Shown: in pieces, positions 24,882-36,222 of the stretch
Numbering within the stretch: position 1 is the stretch's first letter
Layout: each line of letters starts with the position of its first letter
From: Plasmodium malariae
Taxonomy: Eukaryota; Apicomplexa; Aconoidasida; Haemosporida; Plasmodiidae
DNA length: 64,000 nucleotides
Reading direction: 5' to 3'
Assembly (NCBI RefSeq): GCF_900090045.1
Contig: NC_041781.1
Span: forward strand, 569,501-633,500
Position numbers and translations under genes: made by a program
Notes under the pieces: generated by a model
What the model was told of the DNA's origin: nothing
The model's database searches: none
What the model saw: the letters and a program-made list of their open reading frames with translations, nothing else

Positions 24882-26129
24882 TTTTTTTTTTTTTTTTTTT
24901 GCTGGTGGAGGACTTATGTCCTACTTTTCTTATATTTCGGAAGTAATTCCAAATGAAGAAAATCCATCAAATCTGACGTAGATATTAGAGGGATTGGGGC
25001 CTTATCATACGCATTTTTAGAAGAGGAATATAACAAATTAAGGAAGTTTCTGTCTGTACATTAGAAAGGATAAAATGTCATAAGTACGTATATTAAAGTT
25101 TACATTTTATAATTTTTTTTTCTTTTTCTTCCTTTTTACTTAATGATGCAGCTTCATTTAGATCATTTACTCCATTTACACTACTTTTCCGAGTTAATAT
25201 CTAAAAATAAGTATGAAAGGAATAATAAAATTGAACACATAGCTGAATATGCATTTAAAAAAAAAAAATTTCATCTTATAATTTTCTTTTTAAAATATTA
25301 CAAAAGATTCAACATGAGTATCAACATCCTTATCGGCTTTGTACATCACTGCCTCTTTCTTTAATTTGCTAAGAGATATTTCAGTTGCTAAAAAGTAGTA
25401 GTCTTCTTGGTTCTACGAAATATGTGTAAATTTGTTTTAGTTGTGCATATTTTCAATTCAGCATGGCAAGTATGTGTAAGTATGTATATATACGTATGGA
25501 TGGATGCACATATATACATATATGTAGATATGCATAGGTAGACGCAATTTTGCACCATTCTGGCTCCATTATTTCCAAAATAAGAAAATGGTTGTTTACA
25601 CTTAATTATATCTAATGCTAATTCAAGATAACCTAACGGATTAAATTAATAAAAATAAGTTAAGCGTAAGAGAAGTTTGCTGAATAGGTGAATATATAAA
25701 TACATTAATATATGAATATATGATCTAGTTTGACGTTCATTATGCACTATTTTATAGAATAAACACTATGTTTTACTCAATATACACTAATTTACACAAT
25801 AAGCACTATATATTATTCAGCATGTACTACTTTACATTGCCTTCAATTTTTAACCTTGTACACTTTTGCTTTCGCACTCATATAATTTGTACGTTTTACA
25901 GGAGCTATAATATTTTAAAAAGCTATAATTCTGATTTAAATATAATTTTAAACCTACATCTTTTTTTTTTTCTATGTTACAAATAATATTAATAAATTGG
26001 GGACACTCTCCCCTTATACATACAATTGGTAGATAGAAAGATTTATTTATACTTGCTCTAAACTGCACAAAATTAACATGCACAAAAAATATTCATATAA
26101 TTAGAATTGAAAAATATTAGGTAGGAAAG

Positions 26130-26169
<40 letters not shown>

Positions 26170-27722
26170 CACGTATTACCATAAAGTTGTAATCATTCTT
26201 CAGCACTTCTATTATGTGAATTCTTTCTGGCGTATTAGACACTCTTTCCTCATCTTCACTATCATAAAATATTATTACTTTGAGCTAACAAGACAGAAGG
26301 AATTAAGTAAATACGAAGTAAATAAATAAGCAGTTAAGCAAATAAGAAGATAAGTAATTAAGCCATTAATTGAACAATTAAGTAAATAAGTTGTTAAGTA
26401 AATAATCAGTTAAGTAAATTAGTGTACAGATATTTAATACTAATTGTTCTTTTAAAAAGAATATTTTTATTATTCTTCTAATATTTCTTCTCTTAATACC
26501 CTTAATATGTTACTAAAGTCGTCACATGAAAGATGCAAAGACTTCAATTTTATTTTCAGCGCAAAATGACTTTTTAACTTAGGACTATAGACAGACATTT
26601 TGAGCTCTTTGATAGACAGAAATACATCATTCGTCTACGAAATGATAAGATATATCACTGTGAGATAAGGTGTATTATTAGGTTGTATCACTCAATTTTT
26701 ATTTAATTTTATTTTGTTGCATTTTGTTTTATTTTGTTTCATTCCATTTTATTCTTTTTATTTCTCTATTATACATGATAATTGTTTATGTTATTATTCC
26801 TTTTAACCGTTATATTGTTCTATTTTAATATTTTTCAAAATATATATTAACCAACAAAATGTCTATATTTGCTATGTTATCTTTGCAATACTCTCTTTTT
26901 TGTAGCACAAATGGAGTCTACGATCTCAACTATACCGTTGCATTTTAAAAACATCAAAATTTTGCACTTTAATGCACCTTTAATATTCAAAATAGAAAAA
27001 AAATATCCACTTATATATTCCAGATAAATATGCACATTTTTGTGTGCAAAATACAACATACAAAATACATAATTTTTTTCAGTACTGTTTAATGCTAATA
27101 TAGCTGGATAACAGGTAAAAAAAAAAAAAAAAAAAAAAAAAGGTGAGTAATAAATTGTTAGTATTACATAGTATATACTATGATAATACAAAAAGATACA
27201 TGAACAAGAAATAAATTTTTGAATATGTAAAAAAAAAAAAAAAAAAAAAAAATGTACATGTAAGAAAAAAAGTAATTTAAGAAATTTTTCTACACATTTT
27301 TGGCTAGTCGTACATATTTTTTTTTTTCCTTTTTTATTTTAAGAAAATTAAGATTAAAACAGAGTGTTGTCAATTAAAACGGTCTATGAAATAGGTTAAT
27401 GTTATGGGGATATAAGTGGTATGAGACGACAAAAAAGGAATAGGATAAGGATATCCTAAAATGGATGGCTATTTTTAAAGGTCATCCCTTTTTTACGAAA
27501 TGACCCTCTCATTATCATCCTGTAAATAAATATAATATAATAACTCCACGAAATTGTAAGTCTATACATATATACGTACATATATATATGTGTGATACGA
27601 AAGTGTGAAATTAACTTAAAATTATGATATACATACAAATTACAAGTATTACAAATGAAGGTTCCAAAATTTCCAAAAAAATTAGGAAACACGTTTATAC
27701 TTTTAATATAGAATTTATTCAT
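17203..27722 (-). CDS. Clustered mitochondria (CLU/CLUH/TIF31) homolog, 22 exons
   Basis: Exons: 27637-27722, 27497-27519, 26892-27103, 26500-26634, 26180-26284, 25855-26062, 25556-25632, 25302-25412, 25140-25200, 24925-25053, 24649-24731, 24404-24516, 24132-24172, 23915-24030, 23646-23740, 23287-23521, 23211-23286, 23010-23107, 22542-22742, 19733-22206, 18757-19381 and 17203-18600. Phases agree everywhere; total about 2,230 residues. CLU features in order: GADGAYKKYNNELK and YDNRLAVVPF (CLU core); RGIKMKYLGRMLKFV followed by SEILIRCIKNY, matching the family's RGINMRYLGKVLELV..ELITRSAKH; and C-terminal kinesin-light-chain-like TPR sequence (ILGKNHIDTLYSSYIVGLIY). CLU proteins are cytosolic RNA-binding factors that affect mitochondrial distribution and translation of mitochondrial-protein mRNAs. 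The frame contains one TAG at 23287-23289, so this is either one gene with an unusual junction or two. The start is uncertain: an upstream piece from 28016 (MAFKFALKNTIY) could be exon 1. Confidence 0.7.
18625..18705. repeat. Intronic 24-base repeat in the CLU homolog
   Basis: Three copies of ATGTATGTACTTATGCATCT plus ACGT lie in the 156-base intron 18601-18756. The intron is a multiple of three and free of stops in frame, so it reads through as peptide (RRCISTYI repeated). The canonical GTTAGT donor and the TTCCTCTTGCAG acceptor show it is an intron. Confidence 0.75.
23287..23344 (-). other. In-frame stop and A31 tract inside the CLU coding frame
   Basis: Reading the minus strand, the exon from 23521 runs through 31 consecutive A (ten Lys codons), then GGAAACATC, then GTATGTACAAATGTATAG, and then the next CLU block in the same frame. 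The last 18 bases begin GTATGT and end TATAG. Their TAG is the only stop between two halves that align to one CLU core. No other phase-0 donor exists in this exon. Confidence 0.6.
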
Positions 27723-28161
27723 ATATTTAAAGGATTAAAAAAAGTTTAAAACGTTGTCTTTATATGCTAAATATTTATGTTATTAATTTAAAAAAAAAAA
27801 AAAAAGTCTAAAAATATACTTCACATATTTCTTATACGAAATATAAACGGAATGTAAAAGGGTGTCTAACCTTTTCATATTACAAAATATTCCTTTAAAA
27901 TAAAAAAATATATATACAATATTAATGGATATTATATTTTTCTTTTTTTTTTTTTTTCTCATTTCTTCGAAATTAAATACATAGATTGTATTCTTTAATG
28001 CAAATTTAAAAGCCATTATTTTACTTTAAAACATTTTCCCTTAACTTAATTCCTGCTTATTATTTATATATAAATACACAATAATTCTTATGCATATACA
28101 CACACAGACACATATATATGCCTCTATGTTTAGGTGCACCACGTTTTCAATTAATAGGCTA

Positions 28162-30126
28162 CTACTTTTTCCTTTCTTGCCTTTTTCTCTGTAATGAAAT
28201 CAAATAAGGAGGATGCAGAGGCATCAACTGAGGTTCGTGTCTCACATAATTTTGTGGTAATAAATAAGATTTATCTGAATCGTAGTAATTTTGAGTTGCT
28301 ACAAACGAAAATAGTTTATTGTTCATAAAAACTTCAGATGAAATGTAATCATTTATAATTTCTTCATCTTCTGAGTTAAAATATTTTATTTCCTCTTCAC
28401 TATCAGAACAGTAAAAATTAAATATATCATTATTTTTTTTTTTTGAACGATAATTTGTGAAATTTTCTTTCTTATTAATATCACCACACAATACATCACA
28501 CGTAGCTAAATCTTCTTTATTTATATCTTCATCTTTTAATGCTCTGTAATTATTTTTCATATTACATTTATCTGGTATTAAGGCGTCCATTTTGTCCTCG
28601 TTTTCTTCTTCACTTGTAGATTTGTCATTACTTTCATTATCGTATCCACGTGTAATATATTCCCCTCTATCGTTGCCACTATGTTTACCTTCATGTCCAT
28701 CTATTTTCGAATAATTCTTCAAATCGTCCCTAATATCATCATTCTTCACACCATTCTTCATATCATCATGTTTTCCTTCCCCCTGTTTGTCCTTTTTACT
28801 CGAATCCATTTCGCTCTTCCCTTCGTCAAAATCATATGCTTCCTCATTTGTGTGTTCCTTTTCTTCTTTTTCTGAACCTCTCCCAGCTGTTCCATTTTTG
28901 TGGTCATAATTTTTCTTAATAATTAAATGCGTATGTTTTCTTCGAAGTTCTTTTTCACTTTTATATCTCTTATCATTAAAACATTCTTCTTCCGTGAGAT
29001 TACTCAAAGCTGTAATATTAGATAAAGGCAGTGAGAACTTGAGACAAACAAGAAAAGATTCAAGGCTTTTGTTTCTACTACTTTGTGGTTTACACACGTA
29101 AACTCTTTTGAAGAATTTATTTAAATGAACAATTAATAATCCTGTGTGTTCACCTCTAAAAATTTTACTAATAAAATTTCCTCCTATTTTTAAAACAGAG
29201 CAGCAAACTTTTAAACTTGATAAAATTAACTGAGATTGAATGAATTCATCGATATCATTCATTCCTGTAATGTCAGGTGCTCCATCGCTTACAACAGTGT
29301 GCGCATAGGAGAAATTAGGCTCTTCCCTTCTTTTGCGCATACTTTTGGTATTATCACTATTGCTGCTATTATCACTACTGCTGCTATTATCACTACTGCT
29401 GCTATTATCACTATTGCTGCTATTATCACTATTGCTGCTATTATCACTACTGCTGTTATTATCACTACTGCTGTTATTATCACTACTGATACTATCATCA
29501 CTATTAACCCTCTCGTTCGTATTTTCATTTATGGTAGTTCCCCCTTCACTCGTTTGACTTCCTGTTACAATTTGCACCTTCTCACTATGCATGCACTTCA
29601 AAATTTTGTTTACTGTTGACATTTTTGTAATGTCTCCTTGTATAACTTGTACATAATTCATGTTCCCTATTTCTTGTAAATCTACCGCTATAATTTTAGG
29701 CTCTTTTATTAATTCGCTTCTCTTTAAATTCTTTATTTTTTTTTCTAAAGCATCATTCAAATTAATATACAGTGAAAAATTTTTTATAAATTCGTCATCT
29801 TCTTCTTTACACTTTAATTGATCTCCATTATTTTTGTTTATAATATTCAAAATACGATAATAGTTGTATAAACATATGTTCTTCAAAACTTGTGACCAAC
29901 TCCCAGGAGCTGCACACAAGTCAACTACGTTGTAACAATAATTCTCATTATATATTTTTATTAAATCATTTATATTTGTATTATTGTATATATTCGGATC
30001 AAATAATTTAAAAATTTCAAATTTTTCATTTATCTGAATCAGTTTATAAGAACTCCGGGCTCGATAACCGTTCTCCTTTGCTTTTCGGTAGTAAATGTCC
30101 CTTCTATCTTTGCTCAGTTTACCCAT
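28162..30126 (-). CDS. TRM7: TRM7/FTSJ1-type tRNA 2'-O-ribose methyltransferase
   Basis: Single exon, 654 residues, starting MGKLSKDRRDIYYRKAKENG, very close to the start of human FTSJ1. The Rossmann SAM-binding motif is VVDLCAAPGSWSQVL (residues about 67-81). The catalytic K-D-K-E set of the RrmJ family is represented by the Lys in SSYKLIQ, the Asp in VVSDGAPDITG, the Lys in ISKIFRG and a downstream Glu. The C-terminal block SFVATQNYYDSDKSYLLP matches the FTSJ1 VPFVTCGDLSSYDSDRSYP region. The family methylates riboses 32 and 34 of the anticodon loop, working with partner proteins (THADA/TRM732, WDR6/TRM734). Compared with FTSJ1 (about 330 residues) it has two low-complexity insertions: an S/N/D-repeat block in the catalytic domain and an acidic block of about 180 residues before the C-terminal motif. 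Confidence 0.93.
   Translation of the reverse strand: MGKLSKDRRDIYYRKAKENGYRARSSYKLIQINEKFEIFKLFDPNIYNNTNINDLIKIYNENYCYNVVDLCAAPGSWSQVLKNICLYNYYRILNIINKNNGDQLKCKEEDDEFIKNFSLYINLNDALEKKIKNLKRSELIKEPKIIAVDLQEIGNMNYVQVIQGDITKMSTVNKILKCMHSEKVQIVTGSQTSEGGTTINENTNERVNSDDSISSDNNSSSDNNSSSDNSSNSDNSSNSDNSSSSDNSSSSDNSSNSDNTKSMRKRREEPNFSYAHTVVSDGAPDITGMNDIDEFIQSQLILSSLKVCCSVLKIGGNFISKIFRGEHTGLLIVHLNKFFKRVYVCKPQSSRNKSLESFLVCLKFSLPLSNITALSNLTEEECFNDKRYKSEKELRRKHTHLIIKKNYDHKNGTAGRGSEKEEKEHTNEEAYDFDEGKSEMDSSKKDKQGEGKHDDMKNGVKNDDIRDDLKNYSKIDGHEGKHSGNDRGEYITRGYDNESNDKSTSEEENEDKMDALIPDKCNMKNNYRALKDEDINKEDLATCDVLCGDINKKENFTNYRSKKKNNDIFNFYCSDSEEEIKYFNSEDEEIINDYISSEVFMNNKLFSFVATQNYYDSDKSYLLPQNYVRHEPQLMPLHPPYLISLQRKRQERKK
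29345..29515 (-). repeat. Coding repeat (SSSDN) inside the TRM7 catalytic domain
   Basis: About eleven copies of a 15-base unit encode S-S-S-D-N or S-N-S-D-N. They lie between the SAM-binding half and the VVSDGAPD motif, so the repeat loops out of a conserved Rossmann fold. The unit length preserves the frame. Confidence 0.9.
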
Positions 30127-31044
30127 TACTTCACTCTTTTGCTCTTCGCGTTCCTCTTTTACGTTATTACTTTACGTTATTGTTTTATGTTAATATTTTT
30201 TAAATAATATTCAAAATTATGCTGCATCAGAGTTTTCGAAGCAATTTATTGTAGCTGTCAGCGTTCGATTTTTGCTTCCTATTGCTTATTCACGAATAGA
30301 AAAAAGTTTCTGCATTCAAGTCGAAGGAGCTTACAAGAATGCATACGTACAAACACTCACATTCGTACGTAATGTAAAATATACCATTTAACACATAAAA
30401 TTAAGAAATACCCTAAATGAAGATCTCCATCGTTGCATTATTTCTTCAGTATTCATTAATTTCGTTACATTCTTTTTTTTTTTTTTTTTTTTTTTTTTGA
30501 AACTAATTGATCTATAGTACTATTAATCGAGATACATATGCCTCTTTATAAAAATTAAAGGGGGGAAAAATATCTGAGAAAATAAAATAAAATAAAATAC
30601 GAGGAAAACTTGTTATGGTAAAATTATTCTCATGTTCTACATAAAATAATATAATGTTAACCGAAAAAATGTATTTTAATTTGCTCCTTCAGCCATTTAT
30701 GTACTAATTCTACAAAATAAATCAAATTAAACAAGTGCACAGGTATATCGTTACAAAGTAGCCTATTTTAAATGCACAAAAAAAAAAAAAAAAAAAAAAA
30801 GGAAAAACAAATCATACCGGTTAAATTAAAAAAAAATATATATATATATTATACTGAAAAGTAATTGTATGAATTAAAAAGAACAAAAACACCACAATTG
30901 TATTGATAATTGTGTAATAATAATCATGCAAATAAAAATGTAAGGAGGTCACAAATTTTTATTTTTGAAAGATCCTCACATAATGTATGTATATGTTTAT
31001 GCCACGCCTTGTCCGTAATAAATTTTCTACTTCATTAGAATGTG
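30127..31044. other. Intergenic region between two minus-strand genes
   Basis: Upstream flank of the TRM7 gene and downstream flank of the PUS3-like gene. It contains poly-T 30474-30498, poly-A 30778-30800 and a short (TA)n. No coding signal is seen. Confidence 0.6.
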
Positions 31045-33816
31045 CTAAGAGGGAATTTCATCCTCATCATTTATGTTTTGAAAAAAGTTTTCATTCGTTT
31101 CACTGATTTTCAAAGGATAACAAAGGGAAACCAACAGTATAGCATTCTGAATGTATTTATTCATAACATTCGAAAATATACGGTTATTTACATTGATATT
31201 AAAATTAAGGTCATTGAATTTAAAGGAGTACAATAGTAGTCCATTTTCATCCGCTATTTTGTAACTGAAGCAAATACAGGAAAAAAGGGGGCGAATATGC
31301 ATATACAAATGCACGTAGTAACATGCATATGTAGGAACTAGTATACAACATATATTATGCCATTTATAGTGTGCAACATGTAGTATGGGATTATGTGTTT
31401 ATATATTGTCAAATATGTACGTGTGTACACCTTTACAAATGGATGGAACTATAATGAAATATAAATTATGGAAATGAAAGTGAGTAATGAAGATATATGA
31501 AATAATTCAATAAAACAGTTTTGATTACTTTATATTTTTAACAGAATTGTTATTCAACCTATTAATTATATCGCTCTTGTTCACTTTCCCTTTACCAACT
31601 AGGAAGAGCGTAGCAACAATGTGCCTAATCTGATGAACCATTCAAAAAAAAAAAAAAAAATTAAAATTAAAATTAAAATTAAAATTAAAAATAAAAATAA
31701 AAATAAAACAAAAAATTAAATAAAAAATATAATTACCAATAAAATTAAAAATATAAATAAAATGCCGAAAAAGTGTATATGTATTTATGTATGTAAATAT
31801 ATATATATATTTTTTTTTTTTTTTTGACAAAAACGATGAATTCATAAATTTTTAAAAATGCAAAGTTATTTCTTCCATTTTATTTGTTTCATTTGTTTCA
31901 TTTGTTTTATTTGTTCTGTTTGTCTATTTGTACCGTTTACCTGGTTATACAAAAAGGAGGTTCCTTTTATTTTAAAATAATGAAAATTTTTATCAATATT
32001 CTTGATCTCAATTTTGAGAATTCTCCTCCTTTATACGGTTAAAAATATAAATGTGAAATGTGGACACGTGGAAATTTGGGAATGTATATACACGTACATG
32101 CATTGATAGAAATGAATACAACATATCCTTAACTGTTAGAATTTTACTTAAAGTATGTATTGCTTTTTCTCCTTTTACAGAAATTTGCAAAATTGTGCTC
32201 TCCTAGCTGATATAAAATTAAAAATTAATAAATGAATGTACGTATATGCGAATAAATGAGTATATATTAATATATGAATAAATGATATATGTGTTTATGC
32301 AATATATTAAAAGGTGTACCACAATTAATATTATTCTTTTGTTTATACAAATAACTTGGCTGCTTCATTCATTCGTTCAAAGTTGTAATTCTTGTTGATA
32401 AAAAAGTACACATAAGTTCTGTGCACACAGTTTAAGCTAAAAAAAAAAAAAAAAAAAAAAAAAATATGAACAAAATTATGAACAGGAATATAAACAGGAA
32501 TACAGACAAAACTATGGACAAAAATATGAACAAAAATAAGAAAAAACATACGAACAAAATTATGAACGAAAAATAAAATCGTGAGAATCATTTTTTTTTT
32601 CTTGTCTTGTTAAGGAAAATCTTGGATATATAAAATTTCATTCTACCGAGCATCAAACATATTGGGAACATTTTGTATGTCAATGATTTGCATATATTTT
32701 AGTTTTTTATTTAACTCTTTAACATAAATTTTTTGAATATCTAATAAAGACATATTTGGATGTCTTATTTTTAATCTTATGGTTAGTGCGTTTATGCGAG
32801 CAGAAACTCCTTTGTCTGTTCTTGAAACTCTTGAAAAAGAGCTAAAGGTAAATGAGAAATAAATGCAACAGGCATAAAATAATTAAGGGAAAAATTAAGG
32901 TAAAAATAAAATTAATGAGGAATGTTCGTCAGTGTTTACAACTATGAAGAATAAAATGTAAAATAAATGAATAACAAATGAATAATAAACGAATGGTAAT
33001 CGAATAACAATTGAATAATAAACGAATGACAAGCGAATAAACAAAAACGTGCACGTCTCTAAATTACTCGTTATCATCAGAAATTAAATTTAAGTTATGT
33101 AAACGCTCCATTAGTTTATTTTCCACCGTGTCTGTATTATCTTTTTGATAAGCAGACCCCTATATATTTTTTTTTTTTTTAATAGAAAAAAGAAATATAT
33201 TTATGAATACAAATAGCACTGCATACAACCATTTGATCTTTGTGTTATAACACAGAAATGCATTAACAGTATGTTGTCAAGGAAATATGAAAAAGTCAGA
33301 AAATAAATTTTAAAAAAATAGTCATCAAAGTATGTTTACGTTTTATAAATACATGTATTCGTAAGCTTATGTACGGTTGTACAAATAGTATAAAACAAAC
33401 ATGAAATCACCAAAGGACGTTAAAATAAATAGAAAAGGTGTAAAACAATACTTATACTTTTTTTAGTTTAAATTAAATATACATAGGCATTTATATATGT
33501 ATGTACACACTCAATTTCGTACGTTAAATTCCGTTCCTATATAAGAGAAAAAAATTATAAATTTGTGCGTTTCTTCCATCGTTTTTGCTATTCTCATTAC
33601 TCGTTCCTTCCTTAGCCTATTTTGTATTCCTCTAATAATAAATATTCTAATAGCTACCTGAAATAACAATATTATTTTACCCTACGCGTTTGAAAATGAA
33701 GAATAAACATGTAGGTAACGCGTAGCTAGTAGCGGGTGTATATAAGCAGTTAGATATGTAAATAAACATACATGAGTGCACATAAGTAACAGCGTTACGC
33801 GCACAGCTAATGCCAT
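31045..33816 (-). CDS. PUS3: Deg1/PUS3-type tRNA pseudouridine synthase, nine exons
   Basis: Exons: 33799-33816, 33523-33657, 33068-33159, 32647-32841, 32349-32436, 32148-32206, 31941-32028, 31529-31629 and 31045-31264. All are phase-consistent and total 331 residues. Order of motifs: FIIFFSYIGTEFN then GSAYQKDNTDTVENKL (start of the TruA fold); SRVSRTDKGVSARINAL, holding the catalytic Asp of the RTDKGVSA motif; a Thr-Tyr block HRTYVYFF; AAKLFLGEHNFANFCK, the distinctive Deg1/PUS3 sequence (human AAKRFLGTHDFRNLCK); and GTSFLYNQIRHIVATLFLVG, the conserved second half. Deg1/PUS3 converts U38/U39 of the tRNA anticodon arm. The protein is shorter than human PUS3 and lacks its C-terminal extension. 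The six-residue first exon (MALAVR) is the least certain part; an initiator at MRIAKTMEETHKF inside exon 2 is possible. Confidence 0.88.
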
Positions 33817-33892
33817 GAAACCCACATTCAAATTTATCTATGTTAAAAAAAAAAAAAAATAATACAGAAAAATATAGTATAGCTTTAAAAAT

Positions 33893-33931
<39 letters not shown>

Positions 33932-34265
33932 ATATGATGTTCAATGATAAGAAATAACTGCGGAATACCTTAACAAAAGAGCAAGATTTAACATCCCTAA
34001 AATTGAGTTTAACACATGGCTAAAATATAAAATTAAACCTGGAAAAAATTAATAGGCAATAAAACTCAAAGAGCAGCCATTACATACGTATGTATGTATG
34101 CATGTAAGCTTGTATGTATGGGCCTGCTCATGGACGTATTATTTGAGTCATAAAATTTTTGCAAATTATGTGCGCTAATGTACTATCCACAATTTTGACA
34201 GATTTGATAAGTTAATTCAAAAAAAAAAAAAAAAAAAGAAATGATCGGGGGAAGAGTATTAAAAT
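33817..34265. other. Divergent intergenic region, PUS3-like / mitochondrial carrier
   Basis: About 450 bases between two divergently transcribed genes, with poly-A at 33845-33859 and 33895-33929. It probably contains both promoters. A minus-strand ATG at about 33988 (MLNLALLL followed by GTATTC) could be an extra 5' exon of the PUS3-like gene but was not needed. Confidence 0.55.
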
Positions 34266-36169
34266 ATGAAGTATTCTTTAAAGGAAAACTTAAGTGAATA
34301 TACAAGCGAAATTGATCATGGTATTAGGAAAACTATAAATGATGGAAAAGTAGATACGAACAAATTTAAAAAAAAAGAAATGAATAAAGAGAAAAAGGGC
34401 TACTTATATAATTATAAGTACCTACCCCATAATGATATAATAAAAGAGAATGAAGAGGACGCCGTTAGTAACCCTTTTTTTTTTGATGAAAAAAATAAAA
34501 TAAGTAAAACAAATGTAATTAATAATATTACGGGGAACCATATAACTAGAAAAAATGATCATAAATGCAATGAAGAAATGAATCAAGGAATAGGAGACAA
34601 CATTTATAAGGAGGAGGACAACAGCTATCGCTGTAGCAATGGCGATAGCTATGAAAGTAGCAATGACAACGACCATAACAGTGGCAATGGCTATGGAGAT
34701 CGAGACGACCTCGGTGATAAGGAAAAAAAGCCTCTAAAAGAATTCAACATTTTTATAGATAAGAAAAATGCTGTAAATAGTATTATAAGCTCCACCTTTG
34801 CTGGTATCATGTCAAGAACTATAACCGCTCCATTAGATAGAGTAAAATATATTATGCAAGTAACAAACAATTTGCCAATAGCTGAAATATTTGAAATTAT
34901 TAAAAAAGATGGAGTAGTATGTGGATTCTTTCGAGGAAATTGTGTTAACATTGTTAAGATAATTCCAGAGTTATCTATCAAAATGTATTCATATGAGTTT
35001 ATGAAGATGAATGTTTATAATTATTACAATAAAAATAATAATTGTATGACTGATGATCAAAATATGAATATACCTTTTTTTATTCGTTTCTTAATAGGGA
35101 GTTCAAGTGGTGTTATAGCTGCTTTATTTATTTACCCACTTGAAATTGTGAAGACAAGATTAATTGTATCAAATAAAAATAATAAGGATAACGGAATTAT
35201 TAAATGCTTTTATAATATTTATAAAAATGAAAAATGGAGAAATTTTTACAATGGTTTGTCTATGCATATATATGGTGTTATATTCTTCTCAGGATGTAAT
35301 ATGAGTATATATGATTATTTAAAGTATCTTTTTTTCTCTTTGTACAGAGATTATATTCATTCTAATTATTGCGTCAACTGTGGTCATGCAGAAAATAAGA
35401 ACATCCCTGCTTGTACGAATATAGCAGATGATGGTGTTCCACAAAGGAGAAACGCAAATGATAGTATTGCACACCCGTATAATTCAAAGGATGGCAATTC
35501 CCAATCCTCATATGACACCAGAAAAGACGGTCGTCTCATATATGATCCACTAAAAAGTGTAAAACGTTTTATAAATTTTAAAAAAAATTACACAAATACA
35601 AATAATTTGGGACAAAGTTCTAATGAACAAAATGAAAATAAAAATAATATGAATATGTCATCATGTTCTTATTGTAATTATCGTATAAAGAATGTTAACT
35701 GTTTATCCTTTTTATTTTTTGGAATAACAAGTTCTTTCATAGCTCAAATTGTTAGTTACCCGTTTCTTGTTTTAAGGACTCGAATGCAAACTCTCAATAA
35801 TGAAATTGCTACTAATTACCTGAACAGTGAGGGGACCCGTATTAAATCCTGTAGTTTTATTATGTACAACATTAAGGTTTATGGCTTTAAATCGCTCTAT
35901 AGAGGTAATACTATTTCCACACATATATATATATATGTAGCACCAGTTAATGCATTTTTTTTTCTCTATATTTTTTACCCTCTTGATACCTTCACTATTG
36001 CCATTTTTCCATGACAACATCCTAACAAGCTGTGTATTTCTTCCCTTCCTTTTTCTTCCGCCCCCCCCCCTTTCACTTAGGTATTTACGTAAACTTACTA
36101 AAGACTATACCTGCCACGTCCATTACATGGTTCGCGTACGAATATTCGATGAGGAAATTACAATCGTGA
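34266..36169 (+). CDS. Mitochondrial carrier family (SLC25) transporter, two exons
   Basis: Exons 34266-35904 and 36081-36169 (GTAATA..TTCACTTAG, phase 1), 575 residues. Three carrier repeats are visible. Repeat 1 is STFAGIMSRTITAPLDRVKY with the P-x-D/E-x-x-K/R signature. Repeat 2 is FIRFLIGSSSGVIAALFIYP then LEIVKTRL. Repeat 3 is FFGITSSFIAQIVSYP then FLVLRTRMQ, completed by exon 2, LLKTIPATSITWFAYEYSMR. The exon 2 pattern (P-A-T-S-I-T-x-x-x-Y-E) is typical of the SCaMC/CoA/ATP-Mg-type subgroup, so a nucleotide or CoA-like substrate is possible but not shown. It would lie in the mitochondrial inner membrane. Unusual are an Asn/Asp-rich N-terminal extension of about 155 residues with no EF-hands visible and a loop of about 115 residues between repeats 2 and 3. 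Its stop is 53 bases from the stop of the convergent neighbour. Confidence 0.9.
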
Positions 36170-36222
36170 GGGTGGTACTTAATGAAAGTCCCCTCCGTAG
36201 GGACAGAAAAAGAGCTTTATTT

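Noticed and set aside
27783..28016. Minus-strand ORF MAFKFALKNTIYVFNF
   Set aside because: It could be an upstream exon of the CLU homolog (a phase-2 donor exists at about 27828), but the acceptor is weak and the coding evidence poor, so it was left out of the model.
29236..29619. Plus-strand Leu- or Ile/Ala-rich ORFs
   Set aside because: They are reverse complements of the SSSDN repeat in the methyltransferase gene.
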